From the NCBI RefSeq assembly GCF_004923315.1, contig NZ_CP039645.1, forward strand, positions 539,001 to 603,000: a stretch of 64,000 bases of DNA, given 5' to 3'. The notes under the pieces were generated by a model that had not been told where the DNA came from, did not search any database, and worked only from the letters and a program-made list of their open reading frames with translations. Within the stretch, counting starts at the first letter, position 1; each line of letters starts with the position of its first letter. This stretch comes from Azospirillum sp. TSA2s. Lineage in GTDB: Bacteria; Pseudomonadota; Alphaproteobacteria; Azospirillales; Azospirillaceae. Of the stretch, positions 35,693-44,932 are shown in pieces. A program made the position numbers and the translations under genes.

Positions 35693-36597
35693 CACTTGGC
35701 CTTTCCCGCTATGGTCCGCGCCGCGTCCATCGCGTCCTGGAAATCGAAGGCGACGGCGGTGCCGCCGGTCTGCATCCGCTCCAGCAGATGGTGCTGGACC
35801 TTGAACTTGACGTTGCCGACGGCGAGCGCGCCGATGCCGACGGCCCCGTAATGGCTGGGCAAGGGCACGCCGTCATCCTGCACGCCAACGCCTTCCACCC
35901 CGGCCGGCGGCACGGCGTTGACATCGGCAGCGACGCGCAGGCGCTTGGCCGCGCGCAGATCGTCGGCCGTCAGCACCGTGACCCCGGCCTTGCCGCAGGC
36001 CAGCACGACCTCCGCCCGGTCCATCAGCGCCGCCTTGCCGCCCGTGGACGTGTCGGCGCAGGACAGCGTGACGCCATAGCGCCGGCCGAACTCCTCCGCC
36101 TTGCCCTGCACGGCCGAAACACCGCGATGGCTGACCAGGGTGACGTTGCCGCCGGCCTGTGCGGCGATCAGCCCGGCGATGCCGCCGACCACGCCGGTGG
36201 CGCCATAGACCTGGACATCCAGCCCGGTTAGGCCATCCACCCCCGACCGCCGCAGGGCGCGCTCGACCACCGCGACCATGGCGGCGGCGGTGGTGAAGGC
36301 GCCGGACGGGTCGGCGAAGACCGAGATTTGGAAGGGCGGGAACATCGCCTTGCGCGCGACGTCGAGCATGTCCAGCGCCATCGCCGCGTCGCGCCCGCCG
36401 ATGAACAGGCCGGTGCGCACCGCGTTCTTCGGATCGCGGGAGAACATGGCGTCCTGGGTCAGCGCCTCGACCTGGGCGGTCTCGATGCCGGTATAGGGGA
36501 CCACCGTGTCGATGCCGGCATCCACCGCCATGTTGACGTCGAACGGGCTGACATTCGCCAGCGGCGTGATCATGTGCAGCACGTAAGGGGCGCCCAT
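35692..36597 (-). CDS. mtdB: Methylene-H4MPT dehydrogenase
   Basis: This 301-residue MtdB oxidises methylene-H4MPT to methenyl-H4MPT with NAD(P). It has the N-terminal HMITPLANVSPFDVNMAVDAG, the substrate segment FIGGRD and a Rossmann motif YGATGVVGG near residue 130. The SHR after the second strand fits NADP preference, and DVNAVPPAG is also present. ATG 36597 is chosen because GGAGG lies five bases upstream. It is MtdB-like rather than MtdA, fitting an H4MPT-only pathway. It follows the beta-RFAP synthase gene in the same operon. Confidence 0.92.
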   Translation of the reverse strand: MGAPYVLHMITPLANVSPFDVNMAVDAGIDTVVPYTGIETAQVEALTQDAMFSRDPKNAVRTGLFIGGRDAAMALDMLDVARKAMFPPFQISVFADPSGAFTTAAAMVAVVERALRRSGVDGLTGLDVQVYGATGVVGGIAGLIAAQAGGNVTLVSHRGVSAVQGKAEEFGRRYGVTLSCADTSTGGKAALMDRAEVVLACGKAGVTVLTADDLRAAKRLRVAADVNAVPPAGVEGVGVQDDGVPLPSHYGAVGIGALAVGNVKFKVQHHLLERMQTGGTAVAFDFQDAMDAARTIAGKAK

Positions 36598-36656
36598 GCC
36601 TGCCTCCATTTCAGTCGTTCACCGGCCAATTGTCGGCCAATTGTTCAACAGCGCGC

Positions 36657-37673
36657 TCATTCACCCGCGGCGCGCCGGATCGCGGGCGCCGGTTCCGCAT
36701 CGGCCGACAGGTTCCGCACCGTCGCGCCGACATTCCGCCCGCGGCAGACCATCACCTCCAGCGGCGAACCGGCCCAACGCACGCGCATCTCGCTGGCAAG
36801 CCTTTCCGCCAGTGCCGCATCGCCGACGATGGCGAAGCAGGTCGGCCCCCACGAGCTTTGCCCGACTCCGGCAATCCCCTGCGCCTCCAGCCATGCCAAG
36901 GCCTCGGCCACCAAGGGGCTGGTGAAGCGCCCACCCTGGGCCGGGGCGAAATGGTCGCCGACCGTGCGCTGAAGCTCGCCGATGGCCTGTCCGAACCGAT
37001 CCACATCGCGTTCGGCCAGCGCCGGCAGCGCGACCATCAGCATCAGCCGGCAAAGATGGGCCGCGGCGTCGGGCGGAAAGGGCGGCAGCCGGCGGAAGGC
37101 TTCGACTTCCGGTGCGCCGTGCAGCCCGTGGCCGCCGCGATGGAGCAGCAGCAGGATGCGCCAATCGTCGGGGAAGGGCGCCCGCGCGATCACCGGCGGT
37201 GCGGCGTCCAGCCCACCCCGGCCACCGTCCAGCAGCACCCCGCCCTGCTCGAAGGCAGCCAACCCGATGCCGGAGCGAGCCCCCCGCTCCAAGGCGCGGG
37301 CCAGATCGCGGGCGGCGGTGCCCCGCCCCTCCAGGCAGGTGAGCGCCGTAGCGACCGCGAGATCCGTTTGAGTGCCGGAGCCCAAGCCGACATGGGGCGG
37401 AATCGCCTCCTCCACCATCACGTCGACGGCATCCGGCAGGCCTGCTTCCCGGCCCAGCCGTTCGATGCTGCGGCGGACGCGGTCGGCCGATGGCCCGCTG
37501 ACCGTCAGCCTGTCGGCCGGGCGGGCGCGCAGGACGATGGCCGGCCGGTCGATGGCGATGCCAAGACTGCCGAAGCGGCGCCCCAACCCGCCATTGAGAT
37601 CGACGAAGCCGGCATGCAGGCGTGCAGGCGCACGGACCCACACCTCTCCTATCCGATTGCGCTGGTGGCTCAT
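36657..37673 (-). CDS. Beta-ribofuranosylaminobenzene 5'-phosphate synthase
   Basis: This 338-residue GHMP-superfamily enzyme catalyses the first committed step of tetrahydromethanopterin synthesis, joining p-aminobenzoate or 4-hydroxybenzoate to phosphoribosyl diphosphate. Signatures are PARLHAGFVDLNGG at the N-terminus, the GHMP glycine/serine loop PPHVGLGSGTQTDLA (about 95-110) and QSSWGPTCFA near residue 275. ATG 37673 has AAAGGG seven bases upstream. It is the first gene of the minus-strand operon with mtdB and mch, a location typical of methylotrophs. Confidence 0.88.
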   Translation of the reverse strand: MSHQRNRIGEVWVRAPARLHAGFVDLNGGLGRRFGSLGIAIDRPAIVLRARPADRLTVSGPSADRVRRSIERLGREAGLPDAVDVMVEEAIPPHVGLGSGTQTDLAVATALTCLEGRGTAARDLARALERGARSGIGLAAFEQGGVLLDGGRGGLDAAPPVIARAPFPDDWRILLLLHRGGHGLHGAPEVEAFRRLPPFPPDAAAHLCRLMLMVALPALAERDVDRFGQAIGELQRTVGDHFAPAQGGRFTSPLVAEALAWLEAQGIAGVGQSSWGPTCFAIVGDAALAERLASEMRVRWAGSPLEVMVCRGRNVGATVRNLSADAEPAPAIRRAAGE

Positions 37674-37709
37674 CTGCATTCCCTTTGCGCGGGTCACCGC
37701 ACAATGTTA

Positions 37710-37737
37710 GCGTTACGAACAAAATTGTCCGTAGCGC
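37710..37737. promoter_or_regulatory. 28-base dyad in divergent H4MPT promoter region
   Basis: Arms GCGTTACGAACAA and TTGTCCGTAGCGC match in 11 of 13 positions around a central AA. It is AT-richer than the surroundings and lies 37 bases upstream of the beta-RFAP synthase start and about 230 bases before fhcB. The form ACGAACA..TGTyCGT resembles TetR-type operators. The regulator is not identified. Confidence 0.5.
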
Positions 37738-37798
37738 GAACGAGTATCCACGCGCGGTAACCCAAACGGGGCACGGAAACACAGGGAGGAAAACGGGC

Positions 37799-37921
37799 AT
37801 GACCGGACCGCTCTGCCTGCCGATGATCGACCATGGCCGAATATTGTCGACTCTATTCCGGGCCTTGTGCTTGAGCGCCCCCTGGCGAAGACCGTCACTC
37901 TTTTCGAACTACTCGGATTGA
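37799..37921 (+). CDS. 40-residue leader ORF before fhcB
   Basis: This small ORF begins MTGPLCLPMIDHGRIL and ends SNYSD before TGA. It has a near-perfect AGGGAGGA Shine-Dalgarno eight bases upstream, better than that of fhcB itself, 48 bases downstream. No similarity is recognised. It could be a regulatory leader peptide or simply a chance ORF. The rest of the 37674-37969 intergenic stretch holds only the dyad. Confidence 0.35.
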   Translation: MTGPLCLPMIDHGRILSTLFRALCLSAPWRRPSLFSNYSD

Positions 37922-37969
37922 CTGCGTTTTTCTGCAAAAGCGACTTTCCGCTCAGCCGAATTGGGGGCC

Positions 37970-39226
37970 ATGACCTTCCACCCCGACATTCTCTGTCCGT
38001 TCTGCGGCCTCGGCTGCGGTGACATCGGAATCGACCAGGACGATTCTGGCATCGCTCCCCGGCCCAGCGGCTGTCCGCAAGCCGACCGGCTGTTCCGCCG
38101 ATCCGCAACGGTGCCGACGGACGCCCGCATGGGCGGTACGGCCGTTTCCATGGACGATGCCGTCGCCGAGGCGGCCCGGCTGCTGGCCAACAGCCACGCA
38201 CCGCTGATCGCCGGGCTGGCGACCGATGTGGATGGCGTGCTTTCCGCCCTGACTCTGGCCGAACGCATCGGGGCGACGGTGGACCATGAGCGGTCCGACG
38301 CGCTGTTCCGCAATCTGGCGGTCCTGCGCCGCTTCGGCTGGTCGACCACCACGTTGGCCGAGTTGCGCAACCGCAGCGACCTCGTCCTCGTCGTCGGCCC
38401 GGACCCGGCCGCCGCCTTTCCGCGCCTGTGGGAGCGCTGGGTGGTTCCGGAACCGGCCTTCATGCCCGATGGAGCGCGGAGCGTCGTTTTCCTGGGTGGG
38501 GAGCCCATGCCGGAGACAGCGCAACTCCTGGGCGGGCAAATCGAAACGGTCGATCCGGGGGCCGCGGATCTCGCCACGCTGGTCGCCGGGCTGCGGACGG
38601 CTCTGGCCGGCAGGGCGGCGACTGGCGACCCGATGACCGGACTGGCGGCCCGGCTGCGCGCTGCCCGCTATGCGGTGGTGGTCTGGGCGGCGGGTCTGTT
38701 CCAGGGGCCGCAGCCGGACATGGTCGTGGAAGGGTTGGTCCGGCTGATCCGTACCGTGGACGGCACCACCCGCTGCGCCGGGCTTCCGCTGTCGGGGGCC
38801 GACAACGTGATCGGCGCCAATCAGGCCTCCGGCTGGCGCACCGGCTTTCCCTTGCGCACCGGCTTCGACGGCGGCGTGCCGACGCACGATCCGGAACGGT
38901 TCGACTGGCGCCGCCGCCTGCAGGATGCCGACGTGACGCTGTGGATTTCCGCCTTCCGCCCGGAGATGCCGGAATTCAGTACCAACGGCGCCGTCATCAT
39001 GCTGGCGCCGCCGGAAATGGCCATGACTCCCGAACCGGCTCTGTTCATCCCGGTGGGGACGCCGGGCATCGACCATGCGGGCGACGTGTTCCGCGCCGAC
39101 AGCGTGGTGGCGCTGCATGCCGGAATGCTGATCGACCGTGGCCTGCCCAGCGTTGCCGGGGTGATCGGCCGCATCCTGGCGGCGCTCAACCAGACCGCCA
39201 CAGTCAAGGAGACCGCCGGATGCTGA
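37970..39226 (+). CDS. fhcB: Formyltransferase/hydrolase complex subunit FhcB
   Basis: This 418-residue homologue of formylmethanofuran dehydrogenase subunit B is a molybdopterin-oxidoreductase-like subunit of the formyltransferase/hydrolase complex. In bacteria the complex is hydrolytic, releasing formate, and FhcB is considered structural. The N-terminus reads LCPFCGLGCGDI with a fourth Cys at residue 35, a possible cluster site. ATG 37970 is chosen over the in-frame TTG at 37961. The stop overlaps fhcA by seven bases. The gene order is B-A-D-C. Confidence 0.9.
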   Translation: MTFHPDILCPFCGLGCGDIGIDQDDSGIAPRPSGCPQADRLFRRSATVPTDARMGGTAVSMDDAVAEAARLLANSHAPLIAGLATDVDGVLSALTLAERIGATVDHERSDALFRNLAVLRRFGWSTTTLAELRNRSDLVLVVGPDPAAAFPRLWERWVVPEPAFMPDGARSVVFLGGEPMPETAQLLGGQIETVDPGAADLATLVAGLRTALAGRAATGDPMTGLAARLRAARYAVVVWAAGLFQGPQPDMVVEGLVRLIRTVDGTTRCAGLPLSGADNVIGANQASGWRTGFPLRTGFDGGVPTHDPERFDWRRRLQDADVTLWISAFRPEMPEFSTNGAVIMLAPPEMAMTPEPALFIPVGTPGIDHAGDVFRADSVVALHAGMLIDRGLPSVAGVIGRILAALNQTATVKETAGC

Positions 39227-40896
39227 CGAAGCTTGCCGGCGGACGGCTGTTCGACCCGGCCAATGGCCGGCACGGCGAGGTCGCCGACCTCTGGCTGCGC
39301 GACGACCGCGTCACCGCCGATCCGGGGCCGGGTGCCACGCCCGACGTGGTGTATGACGTGACCGGCAAGGTGGTGATGGCGGGCGCCATCGACATCCACA
39401 GCCATATCGCCGGCGGCAAGGTCAACCTCGCCCGCATGCTGATGGGCGAGGAGCACGACCGGCACCGCTTCGCCGGCAGCGCCTGCGGCTGCGACAGGAT
39501 CGGGGGCGGCAGCGGCATCGCCACCCCCTCCACCCACACCACCGGCGCCCGCTACATCGAGATGGGATTCACCGCCGCCTTCGAGCCGGCGATGCTGGGG
39601 TCCAACGCCCGGCACGCGCATCTGGAGATGAGCGACATCCCCTATATCGACACCGGCGGCTATCTGGTGCTGGGAAACGACGATTTCCTGCTGGACCTGA
39701 TCGCCACCAACGCCGGGCAGGCGGCGGTCAACGATTATGTCGCCTGGATGCTGACGGCGACACAGAGCCTTGCCGTCAAGGTCGTCAATCCCGGCGGCAT
39801 CAACGCCTTCAAGTTCAACGCCCGCAAGCTCGACCTCGACGAGGCCGGGCCGCACTACGGCGTCACGCCGCGCACCGTCCTGACCGTGCTGGCCCGCGCC
39901 GTGTACGAATTGGGGCTGCCCCACCCGCTGCATGTCCATGGCTGCAACCTGGGCATTCCCGGCAACGTGGCGACGACGCTCGACACCATCCAGGCGGCGT
40001 CGGGCCTGCCCATGCACATGACGCACATCCAGTTCCACAGCTATGACACGGCGGGTGACCGCAAGTTTTCCTCCGGCGCCGCGGCGCTGGCGGAGGCGGT
40101 GAACCGGACGCCGACGCTGTCGGTGGACATCGGGCAGGTGATGTTCGGCCAAACGGTAACCGCGTCGGCCGACACCATGGCGCAGCGCCACACCGCCCCG
40201 CTTGCCCATCCCCGCAAATGGCTGGCGATGGACATCGAATGCGAGGCGGGATGCGGCGTGGTGCCCTTCCGCTATCGCGATAATTCCTATGTCAACGCGC
40301 TGCAATGGGCGATCGGGCTGGAGCTGTTCCTGCTGCTCGACGATCCCTGGCGGGTGTTCCTGACCACCGACCATCCGAATGGCGCACCCTTCACCTTCTA
40401 TCCGGAGCTGATCCAGCTGTTGATGGACCGCGATTACCGGCTGGCGAAGCTGGCGGAGCTCCATCCCGACGCGCCAGCCCACACCACGCTGGGCTCCATC
40501 ACGCGCGAATACACGCTTGCGGAAATCGCCATCATGACCCGCGCCGCGCCGGCCCGCATCCTGGGGCTCGCTGACCGCGGCCATCTGGCGCCGGGCGCGT
40601 CGGCCGACGTTACGGTCTACAGCGATCTGCCCGACCGCCGCGCCATGTTCGAGCGCCCCGATCTGGTCTTCAAGAGCGGCCGGCTGGTGGTGCGCGACGG
40701 CGCATTGGTGGCGATGGCGCAGGGCTGCACCCATGTCGTCCGTCCCGGCTTCGACGATTTGATCGAGCGCCGCATCGCCCGCTATTTCGACGAGCGCATC
40801 GGCCTGCCGATCAAGCATTTCCGCATCCAGGACGCGGAGATCCGCCACGGCGCCGGTCCGCAGCTTCACCCCTGCCGGCGGCGGGAGGTGCCGTGA
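39220..40896 (+). CDS. fhcA: Formyltransferase/hydrolase complex subunit FhcA
   Basis: This 558-residue amidohydrolase-superfamily subunit hydrolyses formylmethanofuran to formate. Metal-binding motifs are IDIHSHIAGGK (HXH, near residue 58), the histidines in LHVHGCNL and MHMTHIQFHSY, and the catalytic aspartate in TTDHPNGAPF. FhcA acts with FhcB, C and D in the cytoplasm, downstream of Mch. Its ATG lies within the fhcB end, and its stop shares one base with fhcD. Confidence 0.93.
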   Translation: MLTKLAGGRLFDPANGRHGEVADLWLRDDRVTADPGPGATPDVVYDVTGKVVMAGAIDIHSHIAGGKVNLARMLMGEEHDRHRFAGSACGCDRIGGGSGIATPSTHTTGARYIEMGFTAAFEPAMLGSNARHAHLEMSDIPYIDTGGYLVLGNDDFLLDLIATNAGQAAVNDYVAWMLTATQSLAVKVVNPGGINAFKFNARKLDLDEAGPHYGVTPRTVLTVLARAVYELGLPHPLHVHGCNLGIPGNVATTLDTIQAASGLPMHMTHIQFHSYDTAGDRKFSSGAAALAEAVNRTPTLSVDIGQVMFGQTVTASADTMAQRHTAPLAHPRKWLAMDIECEAGCGVVPFRYRDNSYVNALQWAIGLELFLLLDDPWRVFLTTDHPNGAPFTFYPELIQLLMDRDYRLAKLAELHPDAPAHTTLGSITREYTLAEIAIMTRAAPARILGLADRGHLAPGASADVTVYSDLPDRRAMFERPDLVFKSGRLVVRDGALVAMAQGCTHVVRPGFDDLIERRIARYFDERIGLPIKHFRIQDAEIRHGAGPQLHPCRRREVP

Positions 40897-41807
40897 TGGC
40901 GGAGATGCAGATCAACGGCGTACGCATCGAGGACACCTTCGCCGAGGCGTTTCCGATGACCTACACACGGCTGGTCATCACCGCCGACACGCCCGCCTGG
41001 GTCGATGCGGCAACCTCCAGCCTGACCGGCTTCGCCACCTCCGTCATCGGCTGCGGCTGCGAGGCGGCGGTGGAGCGCCTGCTGACGCCGGAGGAGACGC
41101 CGGACAGCCGGCCGGGGGCCGCGGTGATGATCTTCGGCATGTCCACCGGTGACCTCGCCAAGCTTGTCGTCAACCGCGTCGGGCAATGCATCATGACCTC
41201 GCCGGGGTCGGCCTGCTATGCCGGGCTTCTCCAGGGGACCAAGCGCATCCCGCTCGGCAATGGACTGCGCTACTTCGGCGACGGGCACCAGATCTCCAAG
41301 AAGTTCGGCGACCGCCGCTTCTGGCGCCTGCCGGTGATGGACGGAGAGTTCGTCTGCGAAGACAGCGTCGCCGTGGCCAAGGGGATCGGGGGCGGCAACT
41401 TCCTGATCCTGGCCGCCAGCCACCGCCAGTGCCTCGCCGCGGCGGAGGCGGCGGTCGTGGCGATCCGGTCGCTGCCGGGCGTCATCCTGCCCTTCCCCGG
41501 CGGCGTGGTGCGCTCAGGCTCCAAGGTCGGATCGAAATACAAGGCGCTGATCGCCTCCACCAACACGCGCTTCTGCCCGACCCTGCGGGCAGTCGAGCCT
41601 GAAACCCTGCTCTCCCCGGACGTCGAGGCGGTGCTGGAGCTGGTGCTGGACGGCACAGACGAGGCGGCGATCCGCGCCGGCATGCGGGCCGGCATCGCAG
41701 CCGCCGCAGCCGGCGGCACGGCGGCCGGCGTGCTGGCGATCACCGCAGGGAATTATGGCGGGAAACTCGGGCCGCACCACTTCCACCTCCACGAGGTGAT
41801 GGCATGA
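40896..41807 (+). CDS. fhcD: Formylmethanofuran-H4MPT formyltransferase FhcD
   Basis: This 303-residue Ftr/FhcD transfers the formyl group from formyl-H4MPT to methanofuran within the FhcABCD complex. Family stretches include IEDTFAEAFPMTYTRLVITA, FATSVIGCGCEAAVE, and PGVILPFPGGVVRSGSKVGS. ATG 40896 has GGGAGG seven bases upstream; the GTG at 40893 is an alternative. It overlaps fhcC by four bases. Confidence 0.94.
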   Translation: MAEMQINGVRIEDTFAEAFPMTYTRLVITADTPAWVDAATSSLTGFATSVIGCGCEAAVERLLTPEETPDSRPGAAVMIFGMSTGDLAKLVVNRVGQCIMTSPGSACYAGLLQGTKRIPLGNGLRYFGDGHQISKKFGDRRFWRLPVMDGEFVCEDSVAVAKGIGGGNFLILAASHRQCLAAAEAAVVAIRSLPGVILPFPGGVVRSGSKVGSKYKALIASTNTRFCPTLRAVEPETLLSPDVEAVLELVLDGTDEAAIRAGMRAGIAAAAAGGTAAGVLAITAGNYGGKLGPHHFHLHEVMA

Positions 41808-42559
41808 GCGGCCTAACCCTGACCTTCCGCGGCGATGCCGGGACGATTGTGGACATGTCCTCCCTGCTGCCGGAACGGCTGGCCGGCCAGACGGCGGAAG
41901 ACATCGCCGGACTGCCGCTGCCTCGCGGCGGCGGGGTGACGACGGTCGGCGAAATGTTCGAGCTTTCGGCCGGCGATGCGGCCGAAGCGATGCTGATCCG
42001 GCCGGGGGAGGCCGTTCTGCACCGGGTCGGTGCCGGCATGGCGTCCGGCCGCATCCTGGTCGAGGGCGATGTCGGAAGCCACGCCGGCGCCGGGATGAGC
42101 GGCGGCCTGCTGCGCATTAGGGGCGATGCCGGCGACGCGCTGGGCGGTGCCCTGCCCGGCCTGCCGCTTGGGATGCGGGGCGGGCTGATCAGCGTCGGCG
42201 GCAGCGCCGGGGACCGCACGGCCGAGCGGATGAGGCGGGGGATCGTCGTCGTCGACGGCACGGTCGGCGCCTATTCCGCCGGCTTCATGGTGGCCGGAAC
42301 GCTGGCAGCCGGAGGGGGATGCGGCCCGCATCCGGGCTTTGGCATGCGGCGCGGCACGCTGCTGCTGGGTCGGCGGCAGGATGCGGTGCCCGATGGCTTC
42401 GCCGATGGCGGTACGCGTGACTGGCTGTTCCTGCATCTGCTGCGGCGCGGATTGGAGGGGACCGGAAGCTGGTTCGAGCGTGCGGGAACCACCCGCGCCC
42501 ATCGGTTCATCGGCGACCTTGCGGAAGGAGGGCATGGTGAAATTCTGGCGATGGCCTGA
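41804..42559 (+). CDS. fhcC: Formyltransferase/hydrolase complex subunit FhcC
   Basis: This 251-residue FhcC/FmdC subunit has a right-handed beta-helix built from repeating G-rich turns (VEGDVGSHAGAGMSGG, GGSAGDRTAERMRRG and similar, residues about 70-195), like the glutamate synthase GXGXG domain. It scaffolds the complex and positions methanofuran. Its end overlaps the following binding-protein gene by 26 bases, so transcription continues. Confidence 0.92.
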   Translation: MSGLTLTFRGDAGTIVDMSSLLPERLAGQTAEDIAGLPLPRGGGVTTVGEMFELSAGDAAEAMLIRPGEAVLHRVGAGMASGRILVEGDVGSHAGAGMSGGLLRIRGDAGDALGGALPGLPLGMRGGLISVGGSAGDRTAERMRRGIVVVDGTVGAYSAGFMVAGTLAAGGGCGPHPGFGMRRGTLLLGRRQDAVPDGFADGGTRDWLFLHLLRRGLEGTGSWFERAGTTRAHRFIGDLAEGGHGEILAMA

Positions 42560-43796
42560 ACGACGATCCCGCTTATCGATGTGCCGCCTTGCGGCTGTGG
42601 CTCTGCCGGCCATCGGCTTGCTGGCCCTTGCATCGCCGGCCATGGCCCAGGGGACCGGTCGGCAGGACGCCGGCACGAAGGTGATGCTGATCGGCTATCT
42701 CGCCCGCCAGGAGGACCCGCGCACGCCGCTGAGCTTCTTGGAGCCGGTCGCCACCGACGAGGGGCTTCAGGGCGCACGGCTGGCGCTGGCCGACAACAAC
42801 ACCACGGGCCAGTTCCTCAACCAGAGCTACCGGCTGGTGGAACAGGTGCTGCCGCAGGATGGCGACATCTCCGCCGGGGTGAAGGCGCTGGCCGACGAGG
42901 GCGTGCGGTTCGTCGTTGCCGACCTGCCGGCCGACGCGCTGCTCGCCGCCGCCGACCGGCCGGAAGCGAAGTCCATGCTGTTGTTCAACGCGCGCGCCAC
43001 CGACGACGCGCTGCGCAACGACCAGTGCCGGGCCAACATCCTGCACACCGCCCCCAGCCGGCGCATGCTGGCCGACGCGCTGGCGCAATATCTCGCCTGG
43101 AAGAAATGGACGCGGTGGAGCCTGCTGACCGGCCGCGATCCCGGCGATGCGCTCTATGCCGAGGCCGTCCGTCGCGCGGCCAAGCGCTTCGGCGGCCGGA
43201 TCACCGACGAGAAATCCTGGACCTTCGACACCGGAAACCGGCGCACCGACACGGGCGTCACCACCATCCAGTCGGACATCCCGCTCGCGACCCAGGGGCC
43301 GGACTATGACGTGCTGATCGTCGCCGACGAGGCGGGCGATTTCGGCGACTATCTCGACGGCCGCACCTGGTATCCGCGCCCGGTCGCCGGCACCCAGGGG
43401 CTGACCGCCACCGCTTGGTCACGGGTGAACGAGCAGTGGGGCGCCACCCAGTTGCAAAACCGCTTCGAAAAACTGGCCGGCCGCTGGATGACGCCACGCG
43501 ACTATGCCGCCTGGCTCGCCGTGCGCAGCATCGGGGAGGCCGCCACCCGCACCAACGCCACCAGCTTCGACGACCTGACTGCCTATCTGCACAGCCCCGA
43601 TTTCGAACTGGCCGGCTTCAAGGGCGAGGCCCTCTCCTTCCGCGCCTGGAACGGGCAGATGCGCCAGCCCATCCTGATCGCCGGGCCGCGAATGCTGGTT
43701 TCGGTGTCACCACAGGAGGGATTTCTGCACCCCGTGACACCTCTCGATACGCTCGGCGACGATGCGCCGGAAAGCAAATGCCGTCTCAACCGATAG
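42534..43796 (+). CDS. Quinoprotein-associated ABC substrate-binding protein
   Basis: This 420-residue periplasmic protein of the branched-chain amino acid binding type (periplasmic binding fold type I) has a signal peptide ending near PAMAQ, preceded by an Arg-rich N-region. Features are VMLIGYLARQEDPRTPLS and an atypical ligand region. It fits the binding proteins found with PQQ-dependent alcohol dehydrogenase clusters and ABC genes (as at 49850-51450). The ligand is unknown. ATG 42534 inside fhcC has AAGGAGG upstream; ATG 42579 would begin nearer the signal core. Confidence 0.82.
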   Translation: MVKFWRWPERRSRLSMCRLAAVALPAIGLLALASPAMAQGTGRQDAGTKVMLIGYLARQEDPRTPLSFLEPVATDEGLQGARLALADNNTTGQFLNQSYRLVEQVLPQDGDISAGVKALADEGVRFVVADLPADALLAAADRPEAKSMLLFNARATDDALRNDQCRANILHTAPSRRMLADALAQYLAWKKWTRWSLLTGRDPGDALYAEAVRRAAKRFGGRITDEKSWTFDTGNRRTDTGVTTIQSDIPLATQGPDYDVLIVADEAGDFGDYLDGRTWYPRPVAGTQGLTATAWSRVNEQWGATQLQNRFEKLAGRWMTPRDYAAWLAVRSIGEAATRTNATSFDDLTAYLHSPDFELAGFKGEALSFRAWNGQMRQPILIAGPRMLVSVSPQEGFLHPVTPLDTLGDDAPESKCRLNR

Positions 43797-43809
43797 GGCG
43801 GGCCACTCC

Positions 43810-44784
43810 ATGCGATTCCTGCTGTCCTACACCCTGCTTCTTCTCGCCGGTCCGGTCATGTTGGCCGAGCCCGTGTTCGCCGAAACCATCTTCGTGTCCA
43901 ACGAGAAGGACAACCAGATCGCCGTGGTCGACGGCGACAGCCTGCAAATCAAGAACAAGATCAAGGTCGGCCGCCGACCACGTGGCATCACGCTGAGCGC
44001 CGATGGGACGCAGCTCTTTGTCTGTGTCGGCGACGACAATCGCATCGACGTGGTGGACATCGCCAGCGGCAAGGTCGTCCACACCCTGCCCTCCGGGCCG
44101 GATCCGGAGCTGTTCGTGCTGTCTCCGGACGGCAAGAAGCTCTATGTCGCCAACGAGAACGACAACATGGTGACGGTCATCGACGTCGCCGACCGGAAGG
44201 CCATCGGCAACATCCAGGTCGGCGTCGAGCCGGAGGGAATGGGGATCAGCCCGGACGGCAAGATCCTGGTCAACACCTCCGAAACCACCAACATGGCGCA
44301 CTTCATCGACACGGAGAAACACAACGTCATCGGCAATGTGCTGGTGGACAGCCGTCCGCGCGTCGCCCGTTTCACCGACGACGGCAAACAGGTTTGGGTG
44401 TCGAGCGAGATCGGCGGCACGGTCAGCGTGATCGATCCGGCGGCGCTCAAGGTGATCAAGAAGATCAAGTTCGAGGTCACCGGCGTCCGGCGCGAAGCCA
44501 TCCAGGCGGTGGGCATCCAGATGACCAAGGACGGCAAGCGCGCCTTCGTGGCGCTGGGACCGGCCAACCGGATCGCCGAGATCGACACCGGCAGCTTCGA
44601 GGTGAAACGCTATTTCCTGGTCGGGCAGCGTGTCTGGAACCTCGCCTTCTCCCCCGACGAGAAGCGGCTCTACACCACCAACGGCATCAGCAACGACCTG
44701 TCGGTGATCGACCTGGAGCGCAACAAGGTGATCAAGAGCATTCCGGTCGGCGGCGCGCCCTGGGGCATCGTTGTCAAGCCGTGA
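43810..44784 (+). CDS. YVTN-type beta-propeller protein of PQQ catabolism clusters
   Basis: This 324-residue periplasmic protein has a signal peptide (cleavage near VFA) followed by about seven YVTN-like blades. Examples are IFVSNEKDNQIAVVDGDS, LYVANENDNMVTVIDVAD and LYTTNGISNDLSVIDLER. It corresponds to the beta-propeller proteins that accompany quinoprotein dehydrogenases. Its function is unproven; a scaffold or redox-partner role is possible. It lies 13 bases after the binding-protein gene and is co-transcribed. Confidence 0.85.
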   Translation: MRFLLSYTLLLLAGPVMLAEPVFAETIFVSNEKDNQIAVVDGDSLQIKNKIKVGRRPRGITLSADGTQLFVCVGDDNRIDVVDIASGKVVHTLPSGPDPELFVLSPDGKKLYVANENDNMVTVIDVADRKAIGNIQVGVEPEGMGISPDGKILVNTSETTNMAHFIDTEKHNVIGNVLVDSRPRVARFTDDGKQVWVSSEIGGTVSVIDPAALKVIKKIKFEVTGVRREAIQAVGIQMTKDGKRAFVALGPANRIAEIDTGSFEVKRYFLVGQRVWNLAFSPDEKRLYTTNGISNDLSVIDLERNKVIKSIPVGGAPWGIVVKP

Positions 44785-44932
44785 ACTGACGGAACCCGGA
44801 ACCGGAACGCCCGGTTGATGGGGGATGGCCGGGTGCGTCGGCGACCTTGGCCGACGGCCCGACGCGGCGCGCGGCAGGGACCGACGGGTCCTGATCCGCC
44901 GTGCCGGAACCGTCCATTCCCGGAGACATGCG

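Noticed and set aside
44800..44816. AACCGG/CCGGTT hairpin after the beta-propeller gene
   Set aside because: Six-base arms without a T tract are common by chance at this GC content.
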